Shown here: one piece after another, positions 58,691 to 64,000 of the stretch
Numbering within the stretch: the first letter of the stretch is position 1
Layout: each line of letters opens with the position of its first letter
Source of the DNA: Blastobasis lacticolella
Taxonomy: Eukaryota; Arthropoda; Insecta; Lepidoptera; Blastobasidae
DNA length: 64,000 nucleotides
Reading direction: 5' to 3'
Assembly: GCA_905147135.1 (NCBI GenBank)
Contig: LR990054.1
Span: 17,521,001 to 17,585,000 of the forward strand
Translations under genes and position numbers: made by a program
Notes under the pieces: model-generated
The model's input: only the letters and a program-made list of their open reading frames with translations
Databases searched by the model: none
Told to the model about the DNA's origin: nothing

Positions 58691-59125
58691 TTAAGGTCCG
58701 TTTTATATTAGGCGGCGTGCGTCATTTCGTTTACGAGAATTTTGAGATGAAGTATTATGCAGCGGTGAGCCTCATATAATCAGGACTAAACAATATATGT
58801 TAAAGAATCGCGGGGGTTGAATGCTAGAGGCAAAAAATATTGTTTACCGACCGGCAATCTCTTCTACAGAAATCGTTTTTCTTTCGATTGGTCGATGTCG
58901 ATTAGTCGACCTCGTTAAAGGCGCCTCTCTAACAAATATATTATTCATGGCAGCACCAAAGTTTTAACAAAGAGATATTTTTTTCGTTGGCAACACTTGC
59001 AGTCTTCTGTCAAAAAGAAAACGGATCGTTGTACTTTTGTCGGAGAATCGCAAATTTTTCTAAAAAACTAAATTTTCTATGGATTTAAACCTAATTAAAA
59101 TCTCTTGTACTTATTAATTTTAATT

Positions 59126-62100
59126 ATGTTTTGGAGCGGTAATTATATCGCAGTTAGGGAGTTAAGTTCTCTTCTCAAAGAGGAGGTAAGTATTTTGTTG
59201 AAAAGATTATGGTTATGAATGGCTGAGTGTAGGTAATTGTGAGTATTTCTGGCTGTTGAGGCCTCCTAAGGGATGTATTGACTCTTATAAGACATGTATC
59301 GGAAACGTGGGTGAGATGAGTTCATTGCCCTCGAGTACCCTTAACCATATTCAAGGCTTGGTGTTTTGAATCTTTGTTGGTGTTGTTGTTTCAGAATGTA
59401 ACACTGAGTCAAGTTCTAGAGGCAGATGACATCCTACAGGAATGTAAAGCTGACAATAAGGCTCTAATACAGTTGTAAGTTTGAATATTTTAGATTTTTG
59501 GCATGTTTCAGTAAATAAAATATATCTGGGACATTAAAACTAAAGTAAATCCAAACACACACAAATTGTTTGTGTAAAATCTATTTGCTTACTTTATAAT
59601 CTACTAGACTTTGTTAGAAAATTTTGCGAAACATCTGTGTGATTTTAAATTATAATGAATACGAGAAGCAACAAAATATGTGAGCGCCACACCACTTGAT
59701 GTGAATGACGTGATATCACTTGCCCAGAACTAATAAGACCCTTTTTCCCGCAGCCTTACAAAACCAGATGTGTTAGCAGAGCTCATAACGCTGATTACTG
59801 AGGAACCGCCTAAGTATCTTGAGCTCACAAACCAGTACCGGCATGCCAGCATTGCGTGCGAGGTGCTCACAAGCCACCTCTCCATGCTCAGTGACAAATT
59901 GTCTATGGACACAGTGCAAATGAATCGGTTATGTGATTTCATCAATGTGGAACCACCGTTAAATCCGTTGTTGGCCTCATACTTTAGTAAGACTGTTGAG
60001 ATGCTGTTAGAACGAAGTCCTAAACAGGTATGTTGATATATCTTTTGATTTGTGCATGATGTTTTTTTGTTTAAGGGCTATAGTCCTATAAGAAAAGATT
60101 TAGAGCTTAATGCCCACTTGCACTAATCTTAGGCGATGCTTATGTTGATGCCTTAAGATATTTCTAAGCATTTAGGCTTCACAAAGTCATCGTCATAAAA
60201 TTAAGAGTGACTTAGCAAATTTAGGTTTTAACAAAGGTTGGTGTTTGTGCAATGTTTTTTTCTTGTAAGGAATGTTATAAATCATTTAGGCATCAATTCA
60301 AGTGTCACCAAAGTTTAGTGCAGTATGGCATAATAGTTAACATGAGTGTACAAACCATAAACTTCATATAAGGAAATTTAAATGAAGTGTAAATTTTTGA
60401 GAAACTCTCTAACAGAGCAGATAGCATATGGAAAATGTTAACTATAGCATTGAACTGTACATAATAGAGGATCATGCCCAATTCACATACATTAATGGCT
60501 CATGCCTCTAGTTATGTTGCAATTTCCTTGACCTGCATTATTAAAGTTCTTAGCTGGCTAGTCAGATATCTAATCATCTTATACAACACCTATAAGTAAA
60601 GTAGTGGTACAATTCTTACCAGACACTGCATGGTGAATAGTCAGCAGCGTGTTCTGTTGAGTATTTTCAACATTAAGATTGCCAACCTGTCTGCCAAGCA
60701 TTAAGACTGGCAATGCCCTCCATTGATGATGATTCCTGTTATGAGCTGTTGATTTGATATTATTAGTAATAACTTGTTATCGCAAGACTCGCTTGCTATA
60801 TTATAGGCTAAACCTTGTTGAATTTGACTTCATTGTAGCAGTGTAAGTTTTAAAAATTGTGAAAATTCTATTTATATATGTTAAATCAGTGTTTACATAC
60901 TTCTATTGTTTCTATGTCACCTGATTGTTTACGTAAATAGGAATAAATTTGACTAATGACCTAAATAATGATTGCACAACACTAGTACAATACAAAGTAG
61001 TAATCTTACATTTGGATTGCAAATATGTTCATTCAATCCTAGATGACAAATAATATTATCACACTGCATGCTTCACAGCACTCTTTTTGCACATTCTAGT
61101 TGATAAGGAGATAATACAAGTAGCAGTAGAAATTTATTTATTGTGTCAGGACAGAGCAGAGTGGCGATCCATAGTCTCTGCCTACTCTTTTGTGGGGCAG
61201 AAGTATGAGCTTTATGTATGTATAATAATGAGAACTATCAGACACAATAGGGAACTACAGCTAGAATTGTTGAATCAGTAGCTTTCAGAACTGCTCCATA
61301 CAACATATATTATGTAGGTAGAGTAACCCATTGGGCTCAGAACTAAAGTTCTCTAAATATTGTAAACTTGAAACAAATTGAGTTTCATTTTCAAAATAGA
61401 ATATCTATTTAAATTTAAGGCCTTTTATAAGGGGCTTCTGTAGGCCAGCTGGAAGAAATTTCTTCTTAGAAATAAGTAGTGCATGTTATGCCATTTATAT
61501 GTATGAAATATCTCTGTGTTTTATTGTGTGCAATAAAGTGTTAAATAAATAAATAATAATGTAAGCATCAAGGCAGGCCCTAAACTTTTGTGGTACCTTG
61601 TGTGCATAAAAAAGAAAAATAATTTTTCATTATTTCTGGTTAAAATAATTGTCATCTTGTAATGCTCGCTGTTCTCGCGCACGAGGGCCTGGAGTCCGTC
61701 TTGACCATCATTCAGGATTTGGCAGATCAGATGTACAGTGGGGCGACTGCCGTCTGACCTGCGTGACCCTGTTACCAGGGGAACCTGACCATATTGGATC
61801 ATGGTTACACATTCAGTCGCCTTAATGTGCATGTTTCATCACGATGTTTTCCCTCGCCGTAGAGTATCGGTTAAAGATAGTGCATAACTCAGAAAAGAGT
61901 CATTGGTACATGGCGGCACAGGGGTGCGAATCCGGGACCTCTCCCTTACAAGTCGGACCACTTAACCAATAGGCCACCGACGCTTCTAAGAAAGAGAAAT
62001 ATCAATATATTTAAATGAGTAATGAGCGCCAGTCACCGCACCCACGAGCTAAACGTAACATAATATATTAAATAATCGCATGCGAGAGCACGACCGGGAC

Positions 62101-62410
62101 ATTAACGCTATGATAATTATTTAAATATATTAATTTCTCAATCGATTAAAACGAAATTGGTTCGGTACTACTGAAGAGCGTAGCGGCGCTGCCCCCACTA
62201 TTGCTTCCTCACCAGTTGTAACCAGCGTAACTTGCTCCACCGCAGGACTGGTATCTCTACCACATCGTGTGCCTTCGAGTGCTGGATTTCTTCCACCAGC
62301 GGCGGGATTTCCTGCCGAATCTGCTCCGTCACATGGCGACGTCAGCCATCGCCGACACCTTCAAGTACTTCATAAGGCTGGACGATCTCTTCAACAAGAT
62401 TGTTATGGAG
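59126..62410 (+). CDS. PPP6R: PP6 regulatory subunit (SAPS family), N-terminal part
   Basis: Regulatory subunit of serine/threonine protein phosphatase 6, homologous to human PPP6R1-3 and yeast SAP proteins. Four exons with matching phases: 59126-59185, 59395-59474, 59754-60027, 62246-62410, giving 193 codons, and ending at a GTATGT donor; the rest lies off the right edge. Family blocks are MFW at the start, NVTLSQVLEADDILQECK (residues 21-38), LITLITEEPP and the strongly conserved EPPLNPLLASYFSKT. Exon 4 (QDWYLYHIVCLRVLDFF, then LLRHMATSAIADT) aligns with the FL-x-LLLKH-x-x-TSA-x-MD stretch but is more diverged. Intron 3 is 2.2 kb. The gene follows DDX10 in the same direction. Confidence 0.9.
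60650..60755 (+). repeat. Very degenerate repeat A copy in PP6R intron 3
   Basis: CAACCTGTCTGCCAAGCATT and TGATGATGATTCCTGTTATG align with the 3' half of repeat A. The rest of intron 3 (60,028-62,245) shows (AAAT)n at 61,540-61,556 and SINE sequence at 61,646, otherwise nothing. Confidence 0.4.
61646..61990 (-). mobile_element. tRNA-derived SINE C (reverse), full length with both Pol III boxes
   Basis: Read in reverse, the head GCGTCGGTGGCCTATTGGTT (A box) is followed by CCCGGATTCGCACCC (B-box-like) and the C body. It is about 255 bp upstream of PP6R exon 4. Another SINE C tail (GACATTAACGCTATGATAAT) lies at about 62,097-62,117 in forward orientation. Confidence 0.8.
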
Positions 62411-62944
62411 GTATGTACATAAGTGACAACACTTCACACTTGTAGATATGGGCAGTAGTATGCCCTCTGTAAGACCATGTACGCACTTGTGTACAGTCAG
62501 GTGCAGAGTGGACGAAAAACATGTCACTGTGTGCTTCCTTCTTACTTTCCTAACCCCTCCTTTTCGACGATTGAAAGATATATACAATAATGTACTACTC
62601 AATGAAGGAATTTTGATTTAATTGATTTGTTGGTGGCATAAAAAAAAAGAATAGATAAGGCGCCTTACTTCGCATCTCTAGCGACACGTGTCGCGGGTTG
62701 TTAGTATGATATGTATACATAGTATAAATAATAATAAATAATTTATTTATTTGATAAGCCAATACAATAAAGATATCTTATTAATATCACTTATTACTAA
62801 GTACATTATGGCCTGTATTTTAAATCATTTCACAGTTTTACACCAGTTATTTAATCATTAAGATAATAAAAAACAATTATTAAAATTTAAAAATAACCTT
62901 ACTCTAACAAAAAAAGACCCTAATCCTAACTAAAGATTAAAAAT

Positions 62945-63190
62945 TTGGCCCAGGGTCCCCGAATTTGCAAAGGTCCCCAGAAGGCTGGCCGCGTTGCCCC
63001 GCTAAATAGCGAGGCTTAAGCGTTGACCAAAAAAGAGGCCAGCCTTCTGGTGATTCGTAACTTCGACCAGACGCTTAGATAACTCCCGGTACAAGGAATG
63101 TGCGCCTGGTTCCCACGGTCCAAGGGTTTCAACGCCAAATGGCGCAAATATGTAATCGCCACTGAGACTAGATAGCATATTTGCGCCTGC
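62945..63190 (-). pseudogene. Broken retroelement ORF C-terminus
   Basis: On the minus strand the frame reads YIFAPFGVETLGPWEPGAHS, then LSKRLVEVTNHQKAGLFFGQ, RLSLAI, an in-frame TAG, and RGNAASLLGT. The block GVET-GPWG...RL-x-E-x-TGD-x-RAG-x-F-x-QR-x-S-x-AIQRGNAAS-x-LGT is one I recognise from many lepidopteran and aphid transposon proteins. The stop replaces the Gln of AIQRGNAAS. It is dead. Confidence 0.65.
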
Positions 63191-63819
63191 ACTGGCAGAT
63201 GGGACGGCGCAATTTTAAATACTTACAAATTATTCTCAAGCTAAGTCAAACTTGTGTTCAGAATCAGTGGTTCCACACTGTCTGCTACGATAATTTGCGA
63301 ACTAAGAGCTCTATTGAAGATAACATTATTTTTAATCCAAAACCGTCTGCGCGTTTTACGTAAATAAAACCAAAAATTACTTTCATCAGTTGCTATGAGG
63401 CTTTTATTATTCTATTAAATAATAAATAGGCATTTAATTCAGGTATTTTACACCCATTCAGGTACTTTACACCCATAGTCCAGTTACCTAGGAAAAATCC
63501 ATTCCATTTGTACGTTAGTCAGTCATGGCATAAAAATATTGATTCAATCACATTAAACACAAAACAAATAAGAATACAATTGTTCACCGAAGTAGGTCTC
63601 TATATCAAACACAGACCGACAGTGTTACAATTTACAATCATTATTGGATTAAATTGTTATCACTGTGCAAATAGATAACATAAGACTGACACGTTCATTA
63701 ATGAATCAAAATGGTACTTTTGAGTGCTATTATTATGTCTCTGATAGCGTGATCTAGTTCACATTACACGAGCTGTCCTTAACACGAGTCTGTTTCTATT
63801 ATATACAGAAGGTATATCA

Positions 63820-64000
63820 AAATATCTTGTCGTTAATGTCCCGGTTTGGCTCTCGCGGGTGAGGGCCCCGGTTTTGCTCTCGCGCGCAAGGGCTCGGGGT
63901 CCGCCCCGACCATGATCCAGGCGGATCAGGTCATTACAGTGGATCGACCGCCGTCTGACCTTCGTGACTATGTTAACAGGGGAACATGACCATAATTCAT
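63820..64000 (-). mobile_element. tRNA-derived SINE C (reverse), cut by window edge
   Basis: The tail TTGTCGTTAATGTCCC and body GGGGTCCGCCCCGACCATGA match the other reverse copies. The tRNA-like head would lie beyond the window. Confidence 0.7.

Larger units (their letters stand above)
56597..59125. other. Repeat-rich spacer between DDX10 and PP6R
   Basis: It contains the DDX10 3' end, a degenerate repeat A copy (about 56,985-57,125), a palindrome AATCTTTACAATATATGA at 57,130-57,175, inverted repeat D copies, a reverse transcriptase fragment, and the presumed PP6R promoter (58,700-59,125). 57,180-57,560 is not recognised. Confidence 0.6.
62411..64000. other. PP6R intron 4 up to window edge
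   Basis: No further PP6R exon was found here. Besides the two elements listed below, the sequence is AT-rich; at 62,670-62,720 a short TGTCGCGGGTTG/TATGTATACATAGTATAA segment recalls the GTCGCTT transposon family. Confidence 0.5.

Overview
The window is nuclear DNA of an insect, almost certainly a moth or butterfly. It is AT-rich. Genes are split by GT-AG introns with exact phase matches. The cathepsin L, ZC4H2, PHRF1, DDX10 and PP6R proteins read as arthropod orthologues. The introns and gaps are packed with transposable-element remnants of the kinds common in Lepidoptera. There is no sign of prokaryotic or viral gene organisation.

Layout, left to right. (1) 130-11,389, minus strand: PHRF1, a RING-PHD protein with a very long SR-rich exon; its 3' end lies off the left edge. 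(2) 11,390-14,346: the gap between two divergent genes, holding an hAT-type MITE with a perfect 8-bp target duplication and a second inverted-repeat element. (3) 14,347-20,897, plus strand: ZC4H2, complete in five exons. (4) 20,898-34,806: about 14 kb without a host gene, made of foldback and TIR elements, 5'-truncated non-LTR tails, tRNA-derived SINEs, a 3-unit tandem array, and two related pogo-like elements, one of which keeps the psq helix-turn-helix of its transposase. (5) 35,421-51,633, minus strand: cathepsin L, complete in six coding exons (341 aa), with introns full of repeats, some within 20 nt of splice sites. (6) 51,634-53,721: divergent spacer. (7) 53,722-56,596, plus strand: DDX10/Dbp4 DEAD-box helicase, complete in three exons (820 aa). 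(8) 56,597-59,125: repeats, including an inverted pair of one family with CTACC-type microsatellite tails. (9) 59,126 to beyond the right edge, plus strand: the N-terminal 193 codons of a PP6 regulatory subunit (SAPS family).

The five host genes have unrelated jobs: a chromatin/transcription ubiquitin ligase, a neural zinc-finger protein, a lysosomal protease, a ribosome-biogenesis helicase and a phosphatase subunit. They do not form a functional cluster. The unusual content is in the mobile DNA: several small inverted-repeat families with two copies each, the pogo-like pair whose termini and internal repeats appear to have diverged together, and nested insertions with readable target sites. 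I saw no CRISPR array, tRNA gene, rRNA gene or intact autonomous transposon.
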